NCBI RefSeq assembly: GCF_046630445.1
Contig: NC_092338.1
Coordinates: 152,506,501-152,570,500 of the forward strand
DNA from: Rutidosis leptorrhynchoides
Taxonomy: Eukaryota; Streptophyta; Magnoliopsida; Asterales; Asteraceae
Length of the DNA stretch: 64,000 nucleotides
Direction: 5' to 3'
In this document: in pieces, positions 50,212-62,243 of the stretch
Position numbering within the stretch: position 1 is the first letter of the stretch
How the letters are laid out: each line of letters starts with the position of its first letter
Program-made: the position numbers and the translations under genes
Notes under the pieces: generated by a model
Told to the model about the DNA's origin: nothing
Seen by the model: only the letters and a program-made list of their open reading frames with translations
Database searches by the model: none

Positions 50212-50748
50212 TTATACTCGAGGTATAGATTGAGATGTTGAGGCATGTGATATTGAAATTTGGGTTGTTGGTGGTACTGTTGGTGCCGGTGATTTGGATG
50301 AAGCTGGTACGTTTTGCACCATATTTTCCAAGACTACAACTTATGCGCGAAGTTCGTTAACTTCTTCTATTACACCGGGATGATTGTCGGTTCGGACGAG
50401 CGGATGAATGAGGTTTAGAATCTGAGATAGTATATGATCGTGATGAGATACTTTGGAAATGAGAGAGAAAATGGTGTCTCGAACAGGTTCGCCGGTAAAC
50501 GTTTTAGGTTCATTGTCAAGAGGTGAATTTGGTTAGTGGAAATGATCGCCTTCTTCGCGTTTCCATTGATTAAGTCGACTACGAACCCATCTCCATTTCA
50601 TTCAGAATAGATGATGGCTAATTGATCGATTCATTCCGGTTACTCTGCTTTCGGAGCTCGAGTGGAAATCCATATCGAAATAGCTGTCGGAATAACTATC
50701 GAAATAGCTATCGAAATCTGATGGACTCGAACTGGTTGAGGGATTCAT
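50212..50748 (-). pseudogene. decayed gag-like ORF of element 2
   Basis: On the minus strand a frame of about 178 codons begins MNPSTSSSPSDFDSYFDSYS and ends near VQNVPASSKSPAPTVPPTTQ. It has in-frame stops around 50605, 50530 and 50330. Element X has a homologous start (62660) and end. The Ser/Asp/Tyr-rich start and the Pro/Ala-rich tail suggest a former structural or accessory protein. Its position after the primer-binding site would suit gag or a pre-gag ORF like that of element 1. It is not functional as seen. Confidence 0.55.
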
Positions 50749-51121
50749 CTCGTACGATCAGATGAAGGATTTTCGATAAGAAATAGATTATAGGATGTAG
50801 ATTAGTACCCTGCAATACATAATTTACATATGCATATATAATACTAAAATCCCATAAGCTACGGAGGAATCTACGGAAGCTGTCAGGCAAAGGTAACAAT
50901 AAAAGATACGCTAAGATATGAATTTAACTATACACTGTCTATGCAATAAAGGCAGTAAGATGTGTCTTAGACTTTAAGGATGATAAGCAAATAATTTTTC
51001 GACACTAAATGATAAGCAAAACTTTTGACATGCAGACACGGTCGAAGTCCAGACTCATTAATGCATTCTAACGACTATCAGTTAGACTCACTAATGCAAG
51101 ACCTGGTTCGCTAAGACCACC

Positions 51122-51135
51122 GCTCTGATACCAAC
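51122..51135 (-). promoter_or_regulatory. primer-binding site, element 2
   Basis: On the minus strand this reads TTGGTATCAGAGC directly after the 5' LTR, complementary to initiator tRNA-Met. Confidence 0.85.
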
Positions 51136-54100
51136 TGTGAAGACCCGTCCTAATCCATCCGGACGAAGTCCATATCGATTATAAATGATTCACAACAGTT
51201 GATTACATCGCGAGGTACTTGACCTCTATATGATACATTTTACAAACATTGCATTCGTTTTTGAAAAGACAAACTTTCATTACATCGAAAGTTGACAGGC
51301 ATGCATACCATTTCATAATATATCCAACTATAATTGACTTGATAATAATCTTGATGAACTCGATGACTCGAATGCAACGTCTTTTGAAATATGCCATGAA
51401 TGACTCCAAGTAATATCTATAAAATGAGCAAATACACAGCGGAAGATTTCTTTCGTACCTGAGAATAAACATGCTTTAAAGTGTCAACCAAAAGGTTGGT
51501 GAGTTCATTAGTTTAACTTAAACAATCGTTTCCATCATTTTAATAGACCACAAGATTTCAGATTTCCATTTCTCATAAACATACGTCCCATGCATAGAGA
51601 CAAAAATATCATTCATATGGATTGAACACCTGGTAACCGACATTAACAATATGCATATATAAGAATATCCCCATCATTCCGGGATCCTCCTTCGGACATG
51701 ATATAAATTTCGAAGTACTAAAACATCCGGTACTTTGGATGGGGCTTGTTGGGCCCGATAGATCTATCTTTAGGATTCTCGTCAATTAGGGTGTCTGTTC
51801 CCTAATTCTTAGATTACCAGACTTAATAAAAATGGGCATATTCGACTTCGGTAATCCAACCATAGAATGTAGTTTCACGTACTTGTGTCAATTTCGTAAA
51901 ACAGTTATAAAAGTTGCGCATGTATTCTCAGCCCAAAAATATAAAGGGTAAAAAGGCAAATGAAACTCACGATACTGTATTTTGTAGTAAAAATACATAT
52001 GACGTCATTGAACAATGCAGGGTTGGCCTCGGATTCACGAACCTATATCAATTGTGTATATATTAATACGTATAATGTAAGTTACAAAATTTCATTTATT
52101 AATATGTATTATTTATATATTATAGTTTTGTAGAATTTATTCTAACCTTTATTTTAAAACGTATACTTATATTATATTTTAAGTTATATTTTATATATAT
52201 ATCGATTTTATGTATATATATCTATAATGACTTACGTTTATATAAATAGTGACATTAATATATTTATATACATATATTTGTGGTTAGTATTGTATTTATG
52301 AAATTTTATTAGTTTGTTATGTGAATTATTAATACAATCCTAGTATATACCATAAGTATATATATAGTGTACAAAAGATTTATTTGTTAAAATAATAATT
52401 TAGATAATAATGATTTACTAATAATAATAATAATTTTATTAATAATGATAATACTAATAGCAAAAAAATGAAAATGATAACTGTTAATGATACTAATAAT
52501 AATAACTCTAAAATAATATTAATACTAATACCATACTTATGTTAATAATAAGGGTTCTAATATTTATAAAATGATAAATGATAATCATAATAATACTAGT
52601 AAATATTAATGATGATACTGATAAATATGATATTATTAATTGTAAATGTACTGATGATACTATTATTTATAAACCGGTACAAATTCTAATATTGATGATA
52701 ATAATATATTTTTATTTCCTTCATAATAATAATAATGATAATCATAATCATAATCCTAATGATGATAAAATACTAAAATGATAAGTTTATTACTAATAAT
52801 AATATTATTAATACCTATCATAATAATAATAATAGTAATGTCTATAATACTTTCAAATATGATAACAAGTATGATACTAATAATAACAATAACAATAACA
52901 ATCAAAACAATCACAATAATAATAATAATACTAATAATAATTAATATATAATAACAATAATAAAATTAGAAAAGAAAACTACCTCACATGAAAAGAGTTT
53001 CAAAAAAAAAAAAAAAAAACTGCCGTCCTCTGGACTCGATCTCGTGACCACATGCTCACACGCAAACACTCTCGACCATCCCACCAATTCTGATTCTCTG
53101 TACTAATATCGAATTTAAATTTTATATATAAACTGTTTTTCTTATATTCCTCTTCTTCTCCACAAGTCTCATGGATTCAACAAAACATCAATAACAAAAA
53201 AAAAAAAACAAAATCGGGGTTCCCTTTAAAGCTTCAAAACATTACAGAAAAAAAAATAATTTGGGTTCTAAAATAAAAAATATATATACTAAAGGCCTAC
53301 TGCAGCGTCGGTTCTTGGAACAAAAAAAAAATTGATTTCGTAATAGATAACATTATAGATAATGTTTATAACACGAAATAGTTTTCTAAACATGTATAAA
53401 AACTACTGGAATCGTCAATTTGATCAGAAACATATACACGAACGCGAATTTGTCTCAAGAACAATTGTTGACTTTTTTTAAACTAAACTTTGACTTCAAA
53501 ATTCAAGATCGATATAAAGATTTGAGAGTTGAGATTTTGCAGATAGATTCAAAGAAAGATTTCTAACCTTTCTGCATTTTTAGATTTTGAAACTTTATTC
53601 GAAATTGAATTAAGAGAAAAAAATTGGAGCGTGCAGAGAAGAAGAAAAAAAAAATCGCTGTGCTCTTTAATCCCATTGGATTTCCTTTTTATTTGATTTG
53701 CAATTATACATAATCATGTTGTAATAATAGAGACCGGTTGATAAAAATGGAGAAAATGTCAACACAGGTTCACGAGTTGGGAGCAGGAAAGAAACAAAAC
53801 AAAAAAAATAATAGAGATAAAGGATACAGAGGTCACGCGTATAATATAGATCCCTACTGTTTTTTTTTAATTAATAATAATAATATATAATAACAATACT
53901 ATTAATATCTAATAATATTAATAAAATTAATAATAATGATAAATATAATATTAATGATAATAATAATTGTAAAAATGATAATAATAATAATAATAATAAT
54001 ACCATACTAATTATGATAATATTAATATTTTATCGATAATAATAATATTAGTAATAATAATCTAATATATACATCCAATTTCATCTTTATATGATATAAA

Positions 54101-54923
54101 GTGATATTATGAATACAAATATTGATATTTGACGATACAAATAACATTACTACAACAACTATATTTGTATTTAAATTTAATTTATTAATATCATCTATTA
54201 TTATGTAATATTTAATAATTATGTAATATGTATTGTAACATATACTGAATATTATATATTTATGCATTTTAATATAAATATATTATAATATTTATTTACA
54301 TACTAATTATATAATACTTATGTATGTAATTATGAAAAATATAAATGTTTTCTATATGTAAGTATTATATATATTTATTAAAATAGTACATTATTTCATC
54401 ATAGATATATTATAAATTTCTACATATACATAATATAATAATTATGTATAAAATCATATATATATAGTTATATTTATGTATATATGTATACTACCAAATA
54501 TATAAAATCATGTTTTAAATGTTGAGTAGATGATTAATTATGTATATTAAACAATTAACTACAAAGTATAACATTGTACATTTAATATTTTGATAACGTT
54601 GATAAAATATGTGTGAATCATTTATATACAATATACTATATATATTCAAAATGAAAATCTTTAGTTATTAAATGTTATCTTTTATAATAACAAAATTACT
54701 TAATAGTTCATTAATACTAATATAATTAGTTTTATATATAATTATTTATATTTACATTCTTAGTTACAATTAAAGGTTCGTGAATCGTCGGAAATAGTTA
54801 AAGGTAAAATGTTATCATGAAATAGTTCAAACATAATGAGACTCGGTTTAATAGACTTTGCTTATCGAGTCGAATCATATAAGATTATGTTTAAATTTGG
54901 TCGGAAATTCCCGGGTCATCACA
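51136..54923 (-). repeat. 5' LTR of element 2
   Basis: Near-identical partner of 43088-46869. Differences are mainly homopolymer and trinucleotide lengths plus a few substitutions. Confidence 0.93.
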
Positions 54924-55566
54924 ATTCATACGTCCAGAAACAAGTCATGCATTCTGGTTTTACTAGGATTACTTCCCATCCTTGGTCTTGTGGAACATAA
55001 CCGTTATGGCCGTTGATAAGACAGCGTGTTGTAACGTCGTCAAAGGGACGAGGGTTACGTAATGTCCAACAGTCCCGTAACAATCTAAAAACCTCATTTC
55101 TTACCCCAATTACCGACTCCGTCACTTGTGGGAACGTTTTGTTTAATAGTTGTAGCCCGATGTTCTTGTTCTCACTTTGGTGAGAAGCGAACATTACTAA
55201 TCCGTAAGCATAACATGCTTCTTTATGTTGCATGTTAGCCGCTTTTTCTAAATCACGAAGTCCAATATTCAGATATATTGAGTCAAAATAATTTCTTAAC
55301 CCATTGCGTAAAATAGCATTTGGGTTCCCCGCAATATATGCGTCAAAGTAAACACATCGTAACTTATGGATTTCCCAATGTGATATCCCCCATCTTTCGA
55401 ACGAAAGCCTTTTATAAACCAAGGCATTCTTGGAACGTTCTTCGAATGTCTTACAAACTGATCTCGCCTTAAATAGTTGTACCGAAGAATTCTGACCGAC
55501 TCTAGACAAGATTTCATCAATCATGTCTCCGGGTAGGTCTCTTAAAATATTGGGTTGTCTATCCAT
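54919..55566 (-). CDS. F-box protein (At2g35280-like, Sel1-like region) captured in element 1
   Basis: 215 residues. The F-box is at 9-52 (LRDLPGDMIDEILSRVGQNS, then ARSVCKTFEERS). A Sel1-like helical repeat follows at about 80-127 (NPNAILRNGLRNYFDSIYLN, then GLRDLEKAANMQHKEACYAY). The C-terminal C-x-x-C-F-W motif near 204-211 is typical of plant At2g35280-like F-box proteins. Such proteins usually join SCF ubiquitin ligases, which is inference here. It is intronless, on the same strand as gag-pol, 139 bases after the acidic ORF and before gag. The last codon and stop come from the LTR of element 2. Across that insertion the original frame ran about 14 codons further, to a stop at 43042-43044. 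Confidence 0.85.
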   Translation of the reverse strand: MDRQPNILRDLPGDMIDEILSRVGQNSSVQLFKARSVCKTFEERSKNALVYKRLSFERWGISHWEIHKLRCVYFDAYIAGNPNAILRNGLRNYFDSIYLNIGLRDLEKAANMQHKEACYAYGLVMFASHQSENKNIGLQLLNKTFPQVTESVIGVRNEVFRLLRDCWTLRNPRPFDDVTTRCLINGHNGYVPQDQGWEVILVKPECMTCFWTYEL

Positions 55567-55704
55567 TTTGTGTTTTTATACTATAAAATAGACAAGAGTT
55601 AGATTCATAAAAAAAAATACTTATTAATACAAGCAATTTTTACATATATCATAAAGCATAAGCACACTATATTACATATATTACACCACACGAATACAAC
55701 TATC

Positions 55705-56319
55705 TTATTCCGACTCGCTTGTTTCTTCTTCTTCGGTTTTGATTCGTTTTGCCAAGTTTCTAGGGATATATGATGTTCCCCTAATACGAGCCGTAATTTT
55801 CCACATTGGTTTAGAAAAACCTGGTGCTTTAGAGGTTCCCGGGTCATTGTTACAACTTAAGGACTTCGGGGGTTGACGATACATATAAAGTTCATCGGGG
55901 TTGGAATTAGATTTCTCTATTTTTATGCCCTTTCCCTTATTATTTTCTTTTGCCTTTTTAAATTCAGTTGGGGTAATTTCTATAACATCATCGGAATTCT
56001 CGTCGGAATCCGATTCATCGGAGAATTGGTAATCCTCCCAATATTTTGCTTCCTTGGCGGAAACACCATTGACCATAATTAACCTTGGTCGGTTGGTTGA
56101 GGATTTTCTTTTACTTAACAGTTTTATTATTTCCCCCACCGGTTCTATTTCTTCATCTGGTTCCGATTCTTCTTCCGGTTCCGATTCTTCTTCCGGTTCC
56201 GACTCTTCTTCCGGTTCCTCTTCGGGAACTTGTGAATCAGTCCACGAATCATTCCAATTTACATTTGACTCTTCATTATTATTAGGTGAGTCAATGGGAC
56301 TTGTTCTAGAGGTAGACAT
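55705..56319 (-). CDS. acidic 204-residue ORF of unknown function in element 1
   Basis: The frame begins MSTSRTSPIDSPNNNEESNV, about 200 bases after the primer-binding site, and is open for 204 residues. Residues 32-60 are tandem EEESEPE units encoded by an 18-base repeat. A second acidic patch is at 99-115 (FSDESDSDENSDDVIEI). Lys-rich residues lie at 121-136, and RNLAKRIK near 187-194 could be a nuclear signal. No transmembrane segment or known domain is visible. It is the first ORF of the element on the same strand as the F-box ORF and gag. Its Ser/Asp-rich start loosely resembles the decayed ORF of elements 2 and X. I do not recognise a family. Confidence 0.7.
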   Translation of the reverse strand: MSTSRTSPIDSPNNNEESNVNWNDSWTDSQVPEEEPEEESEPEEESEPEEESEPDEEIEPVGEIIKLLSKRKSSTNRPRLIMVNGVSAKEAKYWEDYQFSDESDSDENSDDVIEITPTEFKKAKENNKGKGIKIEKSNSNPDELYMYRQPPKSLSCNNDPGTSKAPGFSKPMWKITARIRGTSYIPRNLAKRIKTEEEETSESE

Positions 56320-56514
56320 CTATCACATAATATCAAACGCGTTAAGAGATTAATATATCACATAATATTCACATGTTAAAAATATATAGTTTCCAACAAA
56401 ATTTGTTAAGCAATCATTTTTCAAGTAAACACGGTCGAAGTCCAGACTCACTAATGCATCCTAACAAACTCGATAAGACACACTAATGCAAAATTCTGGT
56501 TCTCTAAGACCAAC

Positions 56515-56528
56515 GCTCGGATACCAAC
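56515..56528 (-). promoter_or_regulatory. primer-binding site, element 1 (variant)
   Basis: On the minus strand this reads TTGGTATCCGAGC directly after the 5' LTR. It matches initiator tRNA-Met except for C in place of A at position 9. Confidence 0.8.
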
Positions 56529-59500
56529 TGAAATATCCCGTTCTTATTGATTAAAAACGTTCCATATTAATTGATTTTGTTGCGAGGTTTTGACCTCTAT
56601 ATGAGACGTTTTTCAAAGACTGCATTCATTTTAAAACAAACCATAACCTTTATTTCATCAATAAAGGTTTAAAAAGCTTTACGTAGATTATCAAATAATG
56701 ATAATCTAAAATATCCTGTTTACACACGACCATTACATAATGGTTTACAATACAAATATGTTACAACAAAATAAGTTTCTTGAATGTAGTTTTTACACAA
56801 TATCATACAAGCATGGACTCCAAATCTCGTCCTTATTTAAGTATGCGACAGCGGAAGCTCTTAATAATCACCTGAGAATAAACATGCTTAAAACGTCAAC
56901 AAAAATGTTGGTGAGTTATAGGTTTAACCTATATATATCAAATCATAATAATAGACCACAAGATTTCATATTTCAATACACATCCCATACATAGAGATAA
57001 AAATCATTCATATGGTGAACACCTGGTAACCGACATTAACAAGATGCATATATAAGAATATCCCCATCATTTCGGGACACCCTTCGGATATGATATAAAT
57101 TTCGAAGTACTAAAGCATCCGGTACTTTGGATGGGGCTTGTTGGGCCCGATAGATCTATCTTTAGGATTCGCGTCAATTAGGGTGTCTGTTCCCTAATTC
57201 TTAGATTACCAGACTTAATAAAAAGGGGCATATTCGATTTCGATAATTCAACCATAGAATGTAGTTTCACGTACTTGTGTCTATTTTGTAAATCATTTAT
57301 AAAACCTGCATGTATTCTCATCCCAAAAATATTAGATTTTAAAAGTGGGACTATAACTCACTTTCACAGATTTTTACTTCGTCGGGAAGTAAGACTTGGC
57401 CACTGTTGATTCACGAACCTATAACAATATATACATATATATTAAAGTATGTTCAAAATATATTTACAACACTTTTAATATATTTTGATGTTTTAAGTTT
57501 ATTAAGTCAGCTGTCCTCGTTATTAACCTATAACTAGTTGTCCACAGTTAGATGTACAGAAATAAATCGATAAATATTATCTTGAATCAATCCACGACCC
57601 AGTGTATACGTATCTCAATATTGATCACAACTCAAACTATATATATTTTGGAATCAACCTCAACCCTGTATAGCTAACTCCAACATTCACATATAGAGTG
57701 TCTATGGTTGTTCTGAAATATATATAGATGTGTCGACATGATAGGTCGAAACATTGTATACGTGTCTATGGTATCTCAAGATTACATAATATACAATACA
57801 AGTTGATTAAGTTATGGTTGGAATAGATTTGTTACCAATTTTCACGTAGCTAAAATGAGAAAAATTATCCAATCTTGTTTTACCCATAACTTCTTCATTT
57901 TAAATCCGTTTTGAGTGAATCAAATTGCTATGGTTTCATATTGAACTCTATTTTATGAATCTAAACAGAAAAGTATAGGTTTATAGTCAGAAAAATAAGT
58001 TACAAGTCGTTTTTGTAAAGGTAGTCATTTCAGTCGAAAGAACGACGTCTAGATGACCATTTTAGAAAACATACTTCCACTTTGAGTTTAACCATAATTT
58101 TTGGATATAGTTTCATGTTCATAATAAAAATCATTTTCTCAGAATTACAAATTTTAAATCAAAGTTTATCATAGTTTTTAATTAACTAACCCAAAACAGC
58201 CCGCGGTGTTACTACGACGGGGTAAATCCGGTTTTACGGTGTTTTTCGTGTTTCCAGATTTTAAATCATTAAGTTAGCATATCATATAGATATAGAACAT
58301 GTGTTTATTTAATTTTAAAAGTCAAGTTAGAAGGATTAACTTTTGTTTGCGAACAAGTTTAGAATTAACTAAACTATGTTCTAGTGATTACGAGTTTAAA
58401 CCTTCGAATAAGATAGTTTTATATATATGAATCGAATGATGTTATGAACATCATTACTACCTTAAGTTCCTTGGATAAACCTACTGGAAAAGAGAAAAAT
58501 GGATCTAGCTTCAACGGATCCTTGGATGGCTCGAAGTTCTTGAAGCAGAATCATGACACGAAAACAAGTTCAAGTAAGATCATCACTTGAAATAAGATTG
58601 TTATAGTTATAGAAATTGAACCAAAGTTTGAATATGATTATTACCTTGTATTAGAATGATAACCTACTGTAAGAAACAAAGATTTCTTGAGGTTGGATGA
58701 TCACCTTACAAGATTGGAAGTGAGCTAGCAAACTTGAAAGTATTCTTGATTTTATGTACCTAGAACTTGTAGAATATATGAAGAACACTTAGAACATGAA
58801 GATAGAACTTGAGAGAGATCAATTAGATGAAGAAAATTGAAGAATGAAAGTGTTTGTAGGTGTTTTTGGTCGTTGGTGTATGGATTAGATATAAAGGATA
58901 TGTAATTTTGTTTTCATGTAAATAAGTCATGAATGATTACTCATATTTTTGTAATTTTATGAGATATTTCATGCTAGTTGCCAAATGATGGTTCCCACAT
59001 GTGTTAGGTGACTCACATGGGCTGCTAAGAGCTTATCATTGGAGTGTATATACCAATAGTACATACATCTAAAAGCTGTGTATTGTACGAGTACGAATAC
59101 GGGTGCATACGAGTAGAATTGTTGATGAAACTGAACGAGGATGTAATTGTAAGCATTTTTGTTAAGTAGAAGTATTTTGATAAGTGTATTGAAGTCTTTC
59201 AAAAGTGTATAAATACATATTAAAACACTACATGTATATACATTTTAACTGAGTCGTTAAGTCATCGTTACTCGTTACATGTAAGTGTTGTTTTGAAACC
59301 TTTAGGTTAACGATCTTGTTAAATGTTGTTAACCCAATGTTTATAATATCAAATGAGATTTTAAATTATTATATTATCATGATATTATCATGTATGAATA
59401 TCTCTTAATATGATATATATACATTAAATGTCTTTACAACGATAATCGTTACATATATGTCTCGTTTAAAAATCATTAAGTTAGTAGTCTTGTTTTTACA

Positions 59501-59778
59501 TATGTAGTTCATTGTTAATATACTTAATGATATGTTTACTTATCATAGTATCATGTTAACTATATATATATATCCATATATATGTCATCATATAGTTTTT
59601 ACAAGTTTTAATGTTCGTGAATCACCGGTCAACTTGGGTGGTCAATTGTCTATATGAAACATATTTTAATTAATCAAGTCTTAACAAGTTTGATTGCTTA
59701 ACATGTTGGAAACATTTAATCATGTAAATATCAATCTCAATTAATATATATAAACATGGAAAAGTTCGGGTCACTACA
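56529..59778 (-). repeat. 5' LTR of element 1
   Basis: Partner of 34835-38084, of equal length (3250 bp), with scattered single-base differences. Confidence 0.93.
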
Positions 59779-59783
59779 GTTAA

Positions 59784-60799
59784 CACCAAATAACACAATA
59801 TAAAAATTTTTGTCAGAAAAACTGTCCGCTAAAATTTTTCTCCTTAACACTTGTGCACTTTCAAAATTTACATCAAAATCATCAAAATACAAACGGGCAG
59901 CATAACGGCTAAAACTCAACACTTTGGTAAAATATTCTGCCCTGGACACTCAGTCGGCCGACTGACACTGACAGTCGGTCGACTGTCTACACAATCGGTC
60001 GACTGACCTTCTCAGTCGGTCGACTCACTTGGTATTACATCAATCGGCCGAATGTAAATCTCAGTCGGTCGGTTGTCATCGTCAATCGGTCGGTTCACCC
60101 TCGGTCGGTCGACTATCGACCGACAGTCGGCCGACTGTGTTCATCTTCTTCAGAAGCTGAACACAAGTTACGGACTTCAAGCTAAAATCGCCAAAACTCG
60201 ATCTAGAGCTCGTTTTCGACATCAAAACCAACCACATCTTGTACACTAAACACTTAGGATCATAAACCCACAAGATTTTAACACAAACAACACTTAATCA
60301 AGCCATTTTAACCGAAATTACTCATTTTGTAAAAACTAACACAAAAACCCAATTTGAGCAAGAATCACTACATGAATCTATGAGAAGCTTACCTTAAAAT
60401 GATCACGAAATCACAGAGAACAAGAAGCTATGATTAATTGAGCTCAAGACCTTGATTTGAAGATTAGGGTTTGATAGGATGGAGAGGTGAGTGAACGGGT
60501 GGGTTTGGGGAATTTTCTAGAAAATGGAAGAATAACCCTCCCACCAAACACTTATGAGTCTTAAAACTCATACATCACAACACACAGGTATTTATCAGTT
60601 ATCTGATATCTTTCGTACATAATTTGGCAACCCAAACGAAGTCCAAATTAAATAAACAAACCTGTTCTGTGATCCTTGTCACAAACTGGTCCTAACCACG
60701 TCATCAAATAACAATAAATGTTAATTAAAATAAAAACATATAAAACCACACAACGGCAAAATAGACCATTTCAACTAGGCCCGATTCAAGGATGTTACA
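59784..60799 (-). repeat. 5' LTR of element 0, proximal part
   Basis: Continues the LTR broken at 34834 and matches 28770-29797. It contains the second palindrome array at 59951-60137. Confidence 0.92.
59951..60137. repeat. palindrome array, second copy
   Basis: Same 187-base length and unit order as 28949-29135, with a few substitutions (AATCGGTCGACT here versus AATCAGTCGACT; CTATCGACC versus CTGTCGACC). Confidence 0.9.
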
Positions 60800-60804
60800 A
60801 TTAT

Positions 60805-62227
60805 TATTATTATTACTAATATTATTATCATTATTAGTAAAAATATTATAAGTATTATAGTTATTATTATTATTATTATTACCATTGTTAAAAGAACCAT
60901 TATTTTTGAAATTATCATTTTTATTAAAAGTTACATTTTTATCTTCATTAACATTATTAGTATTATCAAAATTATCATTATTATTAAAATTTTCATTATT
61001 TAAAACTACTTTTTTTTATTTAAAATTCCATTATCATTATTATTATTATATTACTATAACAAATAAATATTTCGTATATAAAAATATACTTATACTATAA
61101 TTATATTAATATTACCTATAATTATATATTAAAAATATTAACATTTCTATTATATATATACAAAATAGATACATATATAACATAGATATAAAATGTAAAT
61201 AAAATATATATTAGAATTTAGTACCAATTATATATAAACTACAACTTTAACTATATAAATACTATATAATTAATAGATGGAATTATTTGAATTTCATTAT
61301 ATGTTTTAATATATATAACTGATATAGGTTCGTGAATCCGAGGTCAACCCTACAATTGTTAAATGACGTCATATGTATTTTTACTACAAAATACAGTATG
61401 GTGAGTTTCATTTACCTTTTTACCCTTTATATTTTTGGGCTGAGAATACATGCGCAATTTTTATAAATGTTTTTACGAAATAGACACAAGTAATCAAAAC
61501 TACATTATATGTTTGAATGATCGAAATCGAATATGCCCCTTTTTATTAAGTCTGGTAATCTAAGAATTAGGGAACAGACACCCTAATTGACGCGAACTCT
61601 AAAGATAGATCTATCGGGCCCAACGAGCCCCATCCAAAATACCGGATGTTTTAGTACTTCGAATTATATCATGTCTAAAAGGAGGATCCCGGAATGATAG
61701 GGGATATTCTATATGCATATTGTTAAGGTCGGTTACTAGGTGTTCAATCCATATGAATGATATTTTTGTCTCTATGCATGGGACGTATATTTATGAGAAA
61801 TGAAAATCTTGTGGTCTATTAAAATGATGGAAATGATTATTTATGTTAAACTAATGAACTCACCAACCTTTTGGTTGACACTTGAAAGCATGTTTATTCT
61901 CATGTACGAAAGAAATCTTCCGCTGTGCATTTGCTCATGTTATAGATATTACTTGGAGTCATTTCATGGCATGTTTCAAAAGACGTTGCATTCGAGTCGT
62001 CGAGTTCATCAAGATTATTATTAAGTCAATTATAGTTGGATATATTATGAAATGGTATGCATGCCTGTCAACTTTCGATGTAATGAAAGATTGTCTTTTC
62101 AAAAACGAATGCAATGTTTGTAAAATGTATCATATAGTGGTCAAGTACCTCGCGATGTAATCAATTGTTGTGAATCGTTTATAATCGATATGGACTTCGT
62201 CCGGATGGATTAGGACGGGGCATTTCA
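60805..62227 (+). repeat. LTR of element X, second part
   Basis: Begins in ATT-rich sequence, as in the matching part of the element-2 LTR, then follows the reverse complement of 43088-44000. It ends GGACGGGGCATTTCA before the primer-binding site. Confidence 0.85.
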
Positions 62228-62243
62228 GTTGGTATCAGAGCGG
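62228..62243 (+). promoter_or_regulatory. primer-binding site, element X
   Basis: GTTGGTATCAGAGCGG directly follows the LTR and is complementary to initiator tRNA-Met, which fixes the plus orientation. Confidence 0.85.

Larger units (their letters stand above)
43088..54923 (-). mobile_element. element 2: non-autonomous LTR element nested in element 1
   Basis: Two LTRs (43088-46869, 3782 bp; 51136-54923, 3788 bp) both start TGTGAAGACCC and end GGTCATCACA, flanked by ATTCA at 43083-43087 and 54924-54928. They are nearly identical over their whole length, so this is the youngest or one of the youngest insertions in the nest. The 4.3-kb internal region has a primer-binding site, a polypurine tract and a decayed short gag-like frame but no pol. 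It was probably mobilised by an autonomous relative. Confidence 0.93.
34835..59778 (-). mobile_element. element 1: Tekay/Del-like chromovirus carrying extra ORFs
   Basis: Two 3250-bp LTRs (34835-38084, 56529-59778) are flanked by GTTAA at 34830-34834 and 59779-59783, and the LTR of element 0 is continuous if element 1 is removed. Minus-strand order is LTR, primer-binding site, acidic ORF, F-box ORF, gag-protease-RT-RNase H-integrase-chromodomain, polypurine tract, LTR. It spans 24.9 kb, of which 11.8 kb is the nested element 2, so about 13.1 kb is its own. The LTRs differ at scattered sites (TGAAATGTCCC versus TGAAATATCCC at their starts). The pol frame has one stop. Confidence 0.94.
27913..60799 (-). 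mobile_element. element 0: non-autonomous LTR retrotransposon, itself split
   Basis: The left LTR is 27913-29797. The right LTR is split by element 1 into 33977-34834 and 59784-60799. Flanking ATTAT occurs at 27908-27912 and 60800-60804, although this lies in ATT-rich sequence so the duplication is less decisive. A primer-binding site at 33962-33976 and a polypurine tract at 29798-29812 set the minus orientation. The 4.2-kb internal region has no recognisable gag or pol, so it resembles a LARD (large derivative). Confidence 0.88.

Noticed and set aside
56054..56353. Gly/Ser-rich frame of 99 codons on the plus strand
   Set aside because: Antisense of the EEESEPE repeat in the acidic ORF; low complexity explains it.
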